This document shows positions 1 to 8,556 of a stretch of DNA of 17,526 bases, piece by piece. The position numbers and the translations under genes are program-made. Below the pieces are notes generated by a model. The model was not told the origin of the DNA, did not search any database, and was given only the letters and a program-made list of their open reading frames with translations. Each line of letters starts with the position of its first letter. Position 1 is the stretch's first letter. Source of the DNA: Planoprotostelium fungivorum (lineage: Eukaryota > Evosea > Variosea > Cavosteliida > Cavosteliaceae). Location: positions 1 to 17,526 of the forward strand of contig MDYQ01000224.1 of NCBI GenBank assembly GCA_003024175.1, given 5' to 3'.

Positions 1-137
1 GTTTTCAACTTGTCATCAATCGTTTTAGAGGAGAAGATGATAGAAGAGACGACGTTGTTGACGGTCCTTCGCATAGAGATAATGACGAGAGGAAAGAAGC
101 AAGGATCTCCTTTATCTTTAGAGGTGAAGATGAATAG
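1..137 (+). CDS. 3' end of an unidentified gene, possibly AlkB-like 2OG-Fe(II) oxygenase (partial)
   Basis: An open frame enters from the left edge (codons from base 3) and ends at TAG 135-137. The roughly 44 visible residues include INRFRGEDD, then VVDGPSHRD and RISFIFRG. The R-x-S-x-x-x-R pattern preceded about a dozen residues earlier by a histidine resembles the end of AlkB-type 2OG-Fe(II) oxygenases, where the last His binds iron and the Arg pair binds 2-oxoglutarate and substrate. That assignment rests on one short motif and could be chance. An alternative is an intron starting GTGAAG at 124 and ending TAG at 166, which would carry the frame further. The upstream part lies outside the window. 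Confidence 0.35.
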   Translation, partial: FQLVINRFRGEDDRRDDVVDGPSHRDNDERKEARISFIFRGEDE

Positions 138-631
138 AGAGAGGTGTAACGTGATGGTAGGTGCCTGTTCCAGAGAGGGCCGTGTCGGATGTCAACCAAT
201 GGATGCACACACTAGCAGACGCTCTCAGGTGTAATGAGAGCGATGCGATGGCAGTGAAGAGAGGTGAGATGATGGAAGATGGATCTGATGACAACAGACC
301 ACGGCGGTATCACACGAGAAGATGGCACTGGGGAGGGTAGAAGACGGATTGTCCTTGTATAAAGAAAGACGGTGATCTGATGTTCAGCGTAATGTTCTGT
401 GCAACCATACGTAAATGGAGCCATAAAACATGTACGTGATTCTTTCTCTCATCGTGAACAGTCTCACATCATGCACACCTCTAACCCGCGTTCTGGCTTG
501 TGGGCTGAGCTGTAAATAACTCAGTAGATAATTTGAGATTTACGAGCCTTCAGAATGGAAGACAGAGCAGACGTTTGCTGCCATGTCATTCTAGCGAGAA
601 AAAGCAGACGCCGAAGCATTCTTCCGCAAAC
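138..631. other. Intergenic stretch, likely promoter/5' leader of the PAN-expansin gene
   Basis: I see no convincing gene here. Open frames on both strands are short and have no recognisable motif. A TATAAA occurs near 359, about 270 nt before the downstream ATG, so it is not clearly a core promoter. The last 100 nt carry in-frame codons ahead of the ATG at 632, but these begin with a TTG and do not look like protein. They are more likely leader sequence. Confidence 0.5.
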
Positions 632-2352
632 ATGCAACGAACAACTGCTCTGCTGTTGCTCTGCGTGTTATTCGCCACAGCTTCACCTCTTAGAAAGAGA
701 TTGGGTGGCGTAGACTACCCCAGTGGTGATCTCGCCGGCATGCCAATCAGTGTGAGCAATTCTTCAGAATGCAGACAGAAGTGCCAGGCTAACTCAAATT
801 GTGCCGTATACGTCTTTGATTCGTGCGGAGGCTCTCTCTGTTGGTTGAAAGGTGAATGGGAATGTCTAAAAGCACCCAATGAAAGATATTCAGGCAGCAA
901 CTTTGGAGCCGCTAGAGAGGACCCCTGCAGAGAGTCAGGAGGTAACCCCAACTACGTTGGTAGATGGGATCTGAAAACAGGTATTTGTCTTCCCATCGTG
1001 AACATCATTTAAAGATTTCTCAGAGAGAGGAGGAAATGACATGCCCAACATGCCAGTCATCGTCACTAGTGACTTCCCTCTGGCCGAATGCCAGGCGCTG
1101 TACGTATTCTTCTAATGTTTTGGCTCATCCTTCACAGCTGCCTCTCTACCTCCGGTTGTGTTGCTTGGGCCCTCAGAACCTGCGAAGGTCCACAGAAATG
1201 CTACCTGAAGTCCAGCATTTCCGACAGATCTCCCCTCGACTGTGTCGCCTCCAGCATCAACCCCAGTTTCAACGGTGGCTGGCAGATGAACACCGATAGA
1301 GGAGGCGCCGATATGAACATCATAACCTTCCCAGGCAACTCGACCGTCGCCGACTGCTGGGCCGCGTGAGTCCACCTCTTCTTCCGTCTCATTCTGAACA
1401 ATATCATTAGATGTAATGGTAATCCAAAGTGCACCGGCTACGCCTTCGACACATGCGGAGGCCAGACGTGTTGGTTGAAGAACGGTAACCCCGTAGATCC
1501 CGGACAAGTTCAATGCAGAGCCAGTGGTATGTCTCAGACCTTCCACGGAGATTGGGATGAGAAGACGGACCGTGGAGGAAGTGAGCGTCTCATCGTCTAT
1601 GCGAATCATCATCGGTATCTGATGGACAAAGGTGATTTACCCAACATGCCCATCATGATGCCTGAGGGATCCGCCGCAATCAACTGCAAGGCCAGATGCG
1701 ACGGAAGAGGTGACTGTGCCGCCTGGGTGTACAACAAGTGCGGTAACAAGTGAGACCAATCATTCGTGCCCCCGGCCTCACCCTCCCTCCAGGTGCTGGT
1801 TGAAGAACGCTCAGCCCAAACCCGGCCCAAACGATTGCTCCATCAGCGGACTCAACCGCGGCTGGAACCGTAAGTCGAAATCTCGCGTAGAACTCGATTG
1901 ACGTGTACAGCCCCCCCTCCCCCTCCCCCTCCCAACCCAACGAACAATGGTGTCATTACTTACTACAACTGTGAGAGCGGCCAGCAGGGCGCCTGCGGTG
2001 GTTGGATCAAAAATTCTGACGCTGAAGCTGCCGTGGTGAGTTATTAACTTGAAGATCTTTCGTATGATCTGACGAGTAAAAGGGAGACAGCATGTTTAAG
2101 AACGGAGCAGCTTGTGGAAAGCAAGTGAGACTGTCTGGACCTAGAGGAAGTCTCGTCGTTACCATTCGTGACTCTTGCGGATGGGCTTGTGAATATGGAC
2201 ACTTTGATATCTGCCAGGGTGCATTTGTGAGTATCCGCATCATCATCGTCATCGACATCCATCGTCTATGAGATGATCGGCTCATCATGTTGTAGGGAAG
2301 GATCGCCGATCCCAACGATGGACTCGTCAAGGTCAAGTGGGCTTGGGTTTAA
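632..2352 (+). CDS. Secreted protein with four PAN-like repeats and an expansin-like double-psi beta-barrel
   Basis: Nine exons join in frame: 632-980, 1024-1099, 1138-1365, 1411-1580, 1632-1749, 1793-1869, 1911-2035, 2083-2226, 2296-2352 (447 aa). The start is chosen because MQRTTALLLLCVLFATAS is a clean signal peptide. Four Cys-rich repeats follow, from about residues 22, 117, 194 and 274. Each has a [D/S]-L/M-x-x-M-P-I entry, C-x3-C, a C-x-A-[W/Y] core and CWLK, as in PAN/Apple domains that bind protein or sugar. A hinge of eight prolines (around 340-347) leads to a C-terminal domain with GVITYYNCE, ACGGW, MFKNGAACG and EYGHFDICQGAF. These match expansin domain 1, with the HFD motif whose Asp is functionally important. 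The expansin C-terminal binding domain is absent. Likely role: extracellular loosening or binding of polysaccharide in wall, prey or stalk material. Intron 1581-1631 is a multiple of three without a stop, so its removal is inferred from the repeat pattern. Confidence 0.85.
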
Positions 2353-2901
2353 AGACGATGATTCTCGCAGAGAAATAAACACATGCGATCACACTACACC
2401 AAGTATCGCTCTTTCGTGTATGGTGTGACGAGTCGGATGTAATCAAGCCTCCTGCCTCGGGAACGACAGTGTACAATCTTCATATCCCCACTTTGATATC
2501 ATCACACCTGACCCCATCTCGTAGAAAGAAGCATCGAGACCCTCGCATGTATTTTATTGGATTCTTCTTTTCTTCTCAGGTCCTCTCCTCTTCGAAGCCT
2601 CTTTCTGAGCTGTGTCCGTCTGTTTCTGAGCTCTGTTGTTCACTGACTCTTGCTCATTCTTCTCCTGTGGTTCATCGCTTCATGTCAGATGCTCAAACAA
2701 TTTAGAGGAAGATACAAATTCTCACCCAGGCGTACCAGTGCATATCATATCGATCCTCCCGGTGCTCATGATGAACATCCCAGACCCCATGACACTCCCC
2801 ATGTGTTCAGATTGACCAGCCTGATGCCCATCCTCTATGTACTCGTGCCTTCGTTCGTCTCGCACCTTTCAGCAACAAGAAGAGCAGTGGGTAACGGACG
2901 G
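2353..2901. other. Intergenic stretch with no supported gene
   Basis: Beyond the poly(A) signal I find no frame with domain-like sequence. An open frame at 2650-2916 on the plus strand has no motif and overlaps the better-looking minus-strand candidate. A near-direct repeat of TTTCTGAGCT occurs at about 2602 and 2622. Confidence 0.4.
2374..2379 (+). terminator. Poly(A) signal AATAAA of the PAN-expansin gene
   Basis: A canonical AATAAA hexamer starts 22 nt after the TAA stop and is the only one close to this gene end. Confidence 0.6.
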
Positions 2902-3297
2902 TCAAGCAAGATGTGAACCGTCAATGTGCGGCATGCGAGGGTTGGAGTCAGTGACACCACTGTGATGGACACGTCGAGTTCACCTCACCCGACGGTAAAT
3001 TTATATGAAGTGATAATAGCTGCACCACTTCTAACCTCTTCGGATACCAATCCAACATCTTCCATAAGTTTGTTTCCACCTCTGACCCATATTTGATCGT
3101 CCTGTCAAAAAAAATTGGTCGACCTCACATGAGCGGCAGACTCAAATAGGTGCATGACATGGTGTCGTGATTTTGAGGAGGTGAGGCCGGAATAGCCGCA
3201 TCACGCTGTTACCCAGCAGGATCTCAGTGATCTTTCCACCACCAGAAGAGTCTTCTTTTGTCAGTATGCACTTCATGTGTTCTCCTGCGCCGACCAT
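2902..3297 (-). CDS. Candidate small gene of unknown function (three exons)
   Basis: Reading leftward, exon 3297-3205 starts with ATG (MVGAGEHMKCIL). It splices at a GTGATG donor to a polypyrimidine-TTGACAG acceptor. Exon 3101-2989 encodes DDQIWVRGGNKLMEDVGLVS and a strand-like IITSYKFTVG. A GTGAGG...CACAG intron of only 29 nt would lead to exon 2959-2902, ending TGA (87 aa in total). If that last intron is not used, the frame stops at 2987-2985. The middle exon has protein-like composition, but I recognise no family and the second intron is shorter than any other in the window. This could be a decayed gene or chance. Confidence 0.3.
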
Positions 3298-3966
3298 CTC
3301 TCACTCGTCGTTCTTTGATGTAGGACGACATTAAAGGTGACGACGAGCAATGGCCAACCCTTAAAGGACCGGTTTGTGTCCTCGCATCGAGATCTGCCGC
3401 GACAATCTAACGGCTACAGGGCCATATCAAAACATCGACCACATCGCACGGATCACATCGAATGTGGCATCTCAGGCGGACGCAAAGCGGTCCTTTAAGG
3501 GTTAAAGGTGAGAACTCGAGGGTGAGAGAAGGTGAGTGACTGGAAAACATGCAAGTGCGAAAATGAGCAAAATTTCACCATAAAAAGGCATCTTTGTAAA
3601 CTGAACGGTACGTAACATCAAAAGTCGTAGAAAATAGAACGCGATACGTGTCACAAAGCACATTTTTGTGTTTTCCCTCTCTTTCACAGATCCTCCAATG
3701 TCTGTGTCTCTCCTCGGCCGTGAATTAGACTCTTCTTCTATAGAAGAACCCTGAGCCGTGAACTATCTCTTTCTCTTATCGTGAGAGTGTTTGTGTTGAT
3801 CGGAAGAGTCGCGCTCTAGAGCCCAAATATGGGCACGAGTAAAAATTCGTCACGAAATTTCACGCCCTGGTTCCCTGCACGCTGAATATGCCGACGGACG
3901 TCTGCCGGAGCCTATCTCTCATTCCAATTCGAACCAAACAACCAACAGACAACAACAACAGCCAAC
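3298..3966. other. Intergenic stretch containing an inverted-repeat element and upstream region of the next gene
   Basis: Apart from the inverted-repeat element at 3356-3503, I see no gene. A 14-bp perfect palindrome, TCTTCTATAGAAGA, lies at 3734-3747. The last 60 nt (ACCAACAGACAACAACAACA) look like an A/C-rich untranslated leader. A similar CAACAACAGCACCAACG stretch precedes the F-box gene. Confidence 0.5.
3356..3503. mobile_element. Candidate MITE-like element bounded by TTAA, with terminal inverted repeats
   Basis: AACCCTTAAAGGACCG at 3356-3371 is repeated as its exact reverse complement at 3488-3503. The similarity continues inward as TTTGyGTCC with single mismatches (GGTTTGTGTCC against GCTTTGCGTCC on the other arm). 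Each arm contains TTAA (3361-3364 and 3495-3498). Read as target-site copies, these would flank a 130-bp non-coding unit at 3365-3494. TTAA duplication is typical of piggyBac-like elements and their MITEs. The arms also match outside TTAA (AACCC/GGGTT), so insertion into a palindromic site, or a plain structural inverted repeat, are alternatives. No transposase is visible. Confidence 0.45.
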
Positions 3967-4251
3967 ATGATGAGATTCATGCCCATCGCTACGACCTCCC
4001 TGAAGGCCAGACCCAACTTGATCAGCACACAAGCTCGTCCATCATGCATTGTCCCAACGAATCACTCCCGAGAGGTGGAGACCAAACTGGACCGCTTAAC
4101 GGAGCAGCTGTCGGCCGCTCGGAAATTGCATTTAGAGGTGGACCCCGCCAATGCAGCTATGGAGGAGAGGATCCGACAGAATTATCGCAAGCTCTTGACT
4201 CTGAGAGTGGCTCTTCTTGCCTCTGAGAGGTCAGAGCCGAAGCAGCTGTAG
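3967..4251 (+). CDS. Small coiled-coil protein, possibly mitochondrial, unknown function
   Basis: A single uninterrupted frame of 94 codons starts at the ATG after an A/C-rich leader and ends TAG. The first 35 residues are rich in Arg, Ser and Thr with almost no acidic residues (MMRFMPIATTSLKARPNL), as in a mitochondrial targeting peptide. Residues from about 36 to 85 form a charged amphipathic helix (EVETKLDRLTEQLSAARKL, then MEERIRQNYRKLLTLRVALL). I do not recognise a family. It is convergent with the ubiquitin-like gene, 179 nt away. Lack of introns is unusual for this window but plausible at this length. The exact initiation codon (3967 or 3970) is not decided. Confidence 0.55.
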   Translation: MMRFMPIATTSLKARPNLISTQARPSCIVPTNHSREVETKLDRLTEQLSAARKLHLEVDPANAAMEERIRQNYRKLLTLRVALLASERSEPKQL

Positions 4252-4423
4252 ATTTTGTGCCAAAGAAAGTACCATCATCATGATGTAAATAGATGAAGAT
4301 AATATTTGTACCCTAAGAAGAGTCACTCTTATTTGAGTGGAATGAGCACAGACATCATGATCGAGAGAACAGTTCGACTCAAGCTTGTGTTCTATTTCAT
4401 ATTTTCTGGCTAGCCTGAATTGT

Positions 4424-4429
4424 TTTATT
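4424..4429 (-). terminator. Poly(A) signal AATAAA of the ubiquitin-like gene
   Basis: On the minus strand AATAAA starts two bases after the TGA stop (TGAGAATAAAAC), implying a very short 3' untranslated region. Confidence 0.5.
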
Positions 4430-4430
4430 C

Positions 4431-4737
4431 TCACAGAATGGAACATGGAAGAATGCAGCATTGGCAATCATCGCCACACCAACAACCACCATTAAGAGGT
4501 AAGGACAGGTCGACTGAAGACCCGTCTTGGATTGCCTCTAGGACCCTTCCATTTTCTCCCGTTAGCATCTGAATCGAGTCAGATGAGCCACAAGAATCAA
4601 TAGGATATCTTAATCACCTGCAGTTGGGTGGGAATGCCTCTCTTCTCAAAGATGCTGCTCTTCAATTGTTCAATGTTCTGCCCAGAAGCCACCTCAAAGG
4701 TCTCTCCCGTCGCCGTAATTCGAACAGATACCGTCAT
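4431..4737 (-). CDS. Ubiquitin-like protein with di-Gly and Cys-rich CaaX tail (85 aa)
   Basis: Two exons, 4737-4618 and 4568-4431, are joined across a 49-nt GTGATT...TTCAG intron in phase 0. Residues 1-40 (MTVSVRITATGETFEVASGQ, NIEQLKSSIFEKRGIPTQLQ) follow the ubiquitin beta1-beta2-alpha1 pattern, including the GIP turn after the helix. Residues 41-68 (MLTGENGRVLEAIQDGSSVDLSLPLNGG; long string not repeated in full elsewhere) end in a strand and Gly-Gly like ubiquitin. The last 17 residues, CWCGDDCQCCILPCSIL, contain six cysteines and end in CSIL. That fits a CaaX box with Leu at X, the geranylgeranylation type. Nearby cysteines could be palmitoylated. It recalls prenylated membrane-anchored ubiquitin-fold proteins (MUB/UBL3), though the di-Gly followed by the tail is distinctive. 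The 5' leader holds a small upstream ORF. It lies 87 nt downstream of the RapGAP stop on the same strand. Confidence 0.75.
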
Positions 4738-4740
4738 CTT

Positions 4741-4791
4741 CTATCGTGTGCTCGTGTGTGTGTGTATGATGTTTTGCATCGAAGCTTTCAT
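4741..4791 (-). promoter_or_regulatory. Upstream ORF in the leader of the ubiquitin-like gene
   Basis: A 16-codon frame (ATG 4791-4789, TAG 4743-4741) contains a short CA dinucleotide repeat. It ends one codon before the main ATG at 4737 (TAG AAG ATG). Being in frame and immediately upstream, it could control initiation or reinitiation. Whether it is within the transcript depends on the unknown start site. Confidence 0.35.
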
Positions 4792-4824
4792 GCGGCAACC
4801 GTAAATCACAGAAATTTCAACTCT

Positions 4825-7800
4825 TTATGTAAAGGAATCGGGCTCGACCAGAGTGGAGTGCTCCTTCTTCCTCGCAACCTCCTTGATGATGCGAACGAGA
4901 TAAGCTTCCTTTGGTTTACACCAGATCTTCTCTCGCAATTGGGGATGCAGGAGACTGGCCAGCTGCGAGTTGATGACCTGCATTCCATCGTGAGAACCAC
5001 ACATTATCTTCATTTCATCTTCTTTCTGCATCACGGTCTGTCGATGAGTCTCACCTTTGTGAGTAAGAATTCTCGGAAATCTGCGTTCTTCTCGTAGACT
5101 CCCTTCTGTATCTGAGGTGCAAAATGGGGAACTCCCACAGCGCTGGCCGCTTGGAGTCTGTCATCATCATCAGCGACGACGTCTAAACCGAAGGTGGAGG
5201 TGTCACCTGTAACCTGGTTTGCCTTCCTGCGTGAGAGCGGGCGAGACGATGAGGTAGGTGTGGAGGAACTGAGATCGAATGGGTGGTGTGTAGACGCCAC
5301 CCTCTTGAAAGATGATGACAACGATGTCGTTTCCGATCCTCCTCTTACGTCCAAGCTGGGAGAGTCAGTGGTGATCTACAACGTTGTAGATGGGGTCTCA
5401 CCTGCTGGGCGACGCCTGGGGTGTAGGGGAGGAGGGTGGATACGTGGAACATGATTTCGAACCCCTTCCACCTTCTATACAGAGATCTCTCTCCTGTTGC
5501 ATTCACTGAAATGGATGTCAGTTTTCTTTTTCTTCTTTTCTTTTTTCTTTTCTTTTTTCTACTTTTCTTTTTTCTACTTTTCTTTTTTATCTTTGTATCG
5601 TACTCACTCTTTGTATCTAGATCACCACGGTAACCGAGCCAATTTTTCATCGGAATTCTCTCTCCCAAGAAGGTCAAGAATTCTTCAAAGGCAGGGCTGG
5701 CATACTCTACACTCCATCACTTTTACATTCTAAGACGAGTCGACCCCACCGTTATTAAACTGTTCGTCTTCTAATAATTGTCCCTCCTTCGACAACAAGA
5801 CTCCTATGCTGAAACACTTTGCCCGCTACATCCTTCAGTTTTCGTGATCGTAAATAAAAGGGTGACATAAGATTTTAAATATCTCACGAGAGGGTCGTAT
5901 GTTTCAAAGTCCAAGAGCTTCTGGCTTAGATCCGTCGTGACCAATTCGAGGGAAATGTTCAGATCTACAACGCCGACGTCTTTCGGTCTGTCGGTGTAGA
6001 TCTTCTCCTTCATAACCTGACGTACGTCATTTTTGATCATCTACAGAGGTGTAGACGGTCACCTGCGTGAATTCTTTCGGCAAGCCTTTCCTGAAATTAA
6101 TCGATTTCAGCTTGTCTCGATCTCCTTTGGGTGGATCTAAAAATACTTGTTTGTCTCCCTGCATTATTCGTTATTTCTCTTCTCATCCAAGACATAATTA
6201 TTTCGATCGATTTGAAAAGACAAATAAAATGTAACATTTTCATCTCTTCGAATATGAAAATCGATCGAGGTCTTATACCCTGAATGATAAGATGGTGATC
6301 AATTCAATAGAGAGGGTACTCACCAATCGACTGAATAAGATCATCCTGTATCGATGATGTAATATATCGTAGGTCACGGAGACGATGAGCGGCTCGAACC
6401 TCTCAGTACTTCCCCTCCGATTCATCTTGCCCACGAAATTGGTGTGTTCTACCCTTACGTCAGAATTTTCCACGGATCTTTCATCTACAACTCACCCGAA
6501 TGAAAGAACCAATTCTTGTAATTTTGCGGTTGGAAGAGGAGATTGCGATCGCCCGAAGGATTATTTGTTCCGTATTCCTCGTAGAATCCGTTGAAATGTC
6601 CGAGAATGTTATTCTCCGTCGACGCCGACTGATCGCATGAGTCTCACTCCCGCGAATGCGATCACTCACCGGTGACCATGCCAACACTCTCGAGGCACTT
6701 CCCGATAGAACCGGAGGCGATATCGGCTCCTCCGACTTGGAATTCTCATCGATGATTTCCATGGATTTGACGACGAATCGATCGGAATCTACGCGAAATT
6801 TCAGTCGAATCCCGGCGAAATTTCATCTCACGGTGTCTCTTGAAGGGCACGATGGACGCGCGGCGGGGGCGAGAGCCAAAGTGAGATTTACTCTCGGCGA
6901 GGCGAGGTGAATCGGTTACGGAAGGTGTCGCGGTAACAAACGTGTAATGTTCTTCTTCGTCGGAAGATTCTTCCTCGTTCAGCGAGAAATCCGAGTACGT
7001 CGAGTCGAAGTCCCAACCTGCCCCGCGTCGGTCGTCGCAGATGCGTTCGCGAGATGCGACGGATTTGGGACTCACTGTCTTGAGACAAAAGTTGGTTGAT
7101 TTCGGCGGAGGCCGTGTGAAGGGCAATCTCCACAGGGGTGGAATTTGCCGCTTCTGTTGCCTTTGCATGTTTGTCTGCCCCGTTTTTCAACAATAAGAGG
7201 ACTATGTCTCTCGCTTCAGGTCCTCTTTCTACTGCATAGTGGAGTGGCGTGCGATTCCGGCTGATCGCGTGAATCAGTCACGCGAACGAGGTGAAGAAAG
7301 AATGATTCTCATCGATGTTCTCACTTTGACCGAGCGTTCACATCTGCACCGTGATCGATGAGAAAACGGACGGATTCGGTTAGACATGCTGACACGGCGT
7401 TCATGAGAGGTGATTCTCCTAAAGCATTTCTCAGATCTAAGATGGCCCCCTTCTCGATCATCAGACTGAGTACCTGGAGTTCGTGTCAGTGGAGAGGAAT
7501 GAGATGGGATCTCACTTCGATGAGCTCCTCGGAGTAAGGTCTTCGAATGATGTAATGGATGGGTGTGGCGTGATTAATGTTGACCGCATTTGGGTTCGCA
7601 CCTCTTTTTAACGTGAGATCCTCTCCTTTTGAAAAGAGCGGGACTCACCTCGTAACGAGGAGAGAAGAAGTGGTCAGATGTTCGGGCGTCGTTCCTTTTG
7701 CAGAGCAGTGGAGTGGTGTCCACTCTTGTTTGTCTCTCGAATCCACGTTGGCTCCTCGAGTGAGAAGTTGATACACCTACGTCGGTATTGGTATCGCTGG

Positions 7801-8040
7801 AGAAGAATGGACTTACGATATCGAATCGTCCGTGATCGGCTGCGACGTGAAGAGGTGTCTGTCCACTCTCCTCGTCCTCACAATTGATATCGTAACGGTC
7901 TAAGAGGAAATTAGCGAATCCGATTGAGAAATGACCGGGAGTTATGTGAAGAGTCTAAACCACAGACCTTTCTTTAGAAGCTTTTCCGCTTCGAACCAGT
8001 TTCCATCGGCCACCAACCGGTGAAGATGACAAGCATACAT
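4825..8040 (-). CDS. Ankyrin-repeat RapGAP (small-GTPase activating protein)
   Basis: Eighteen exons, read leftward: 8040-7968, 7899-7817, 7776-7649, 7603-7516, 7473-7325, 7260-7076, 7017-6832, 6788-6670, 6628-6496, 6448-6324, 6158-6063, 6016-5888, about 5808-5750, 5706-5608, 5505-5402, 5355-5207, 5157-5055, 4977-4825 (about 719 aa). The N-terminal 235 residues are ankyrin repeats ([40 protein letters not shown]). A Ser/Glu-rich linker with a basophilic kinase-type site (RRASIV) follows. The RapGAP catalytic domain shows [77 protein letters not shown] and [11 protein letters not shown]. The Asn in GNDIV is the catalytic asparagine thumb, so activity toward a Rap-type GTPase is expected. Ankyrins probably target it. 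The junction of exons 12 and 13 does not keep phase with standard splice sites. The start at 8040 is the first ATG of the first ankyrin; an upstream exon is not excluded. Confidence 0.85.
5374..5391. repeat. 18-bp perfect palindrome ATCTACAACGTTGTAGAT inside a RapGAP intron
   Basis: The palindrome sits in the 46-nt intron 5401-5356 and consists of two head-to-head copies of the ATCTACAACG motif found elsewhere in the window. It could fold into a hairpin in the pre-mRNA or be a dimer binding site in DNA. Confidence 0.8.
5506..5607 (-). repeat. Purine-tract intron with GAAAAG-type repeats
   Basis: This 102-nt intron is almost entirely A and G on the coding strand between about 5590 and 5521. 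It includes two consecutive copies of an AGTAGAAAAAAGAAA-type unit. It begins GTGAGT and ends CATTTCAG, and both flanking exons are firm RapGAP sequence. It is about twice the usual intron length here. Confidence 0.75.
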
Positions 8041-8556
8041 CTTGTAACCCTCTCAACTGCGGATTTATCTCAGTATAACCGATATATCCTCTACGAGATC
8101 CATTCGAAACGATAAATCATTCTGTCTGATGTTCCTGTGCACCACCATTGGTCGCCGAGGACATCATAAAGAATAGAATACTTCGCATCTCATATTCCTC
8201 ACAATCCCTCACCTTCTGGATCTCAGTTGAGTTAGAAAAGCTCTAAATGAGGATACCGGGCCGCTGGATGTCCCCTCTGATCAGCAGACGTTTGTAGTGA
8301 AAGGTTTCCAAAGTGGGCCCACTTCATTTTAACACAAACCAAGCGGGAGGAGACATTCAGGGAAGTAGAGACAGGGCAATCGAACTTTAGAGGACAAGAT
8401 GTACGACGCGAGAGACGAGATGGATGAATTTTCTGGGAAGCATAGAGGAGCTTGAGGCTGAGTCTGTCAGACTAAGAATAAAAGCTGAGCTTTTTTGTTT
8501 ATTTCCACCCATCAGATCATCACATCGTCATCACGCGCACGAGCCAACATAACAAG
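8041..8556. other. Divergent intergenic/promoter region between the RapGAP and the small membrane protein gene
   Basis: The genes on either side point away from each other. I see no domain-like frame on either strand; a 17-codon frame near 8400 is not convincing. AATAAA at 8477-8482 is followed by the small inverted repeat AAAAGC/GCTTTT and a T-run. That would suit the 3' end of an unrecognised short plus-strand transcript but could equally be promoter sequence. Confidence 0.5.

Noticed and set aside
2650-2916. Plus-strand 88-codon frame
   Set aside because: No domain, uneven composition, and it overlaps a more protein-like minus-strand candidate.
3502-3687. Minus-strand 61-codon frame with a hydrophobic stretch
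   Set aside because: No motif, no good start context, and it overlaps the inverted-repeat element edge; likely chance.
5436-5733. Phe-rich plus-strand frames resembling a membrane segment
   Set aside because: They read the complement of a purine-tract intron between two firm RapGAP exons.
8040-8151. Upstream coding exon for the RapGAP beginning ATGGTGGTGCAC on the minus strand
   Set aside because: The frame ends at TAA before the known start, and no splice pair I could find joins it in phase to the first ankyrin exon.
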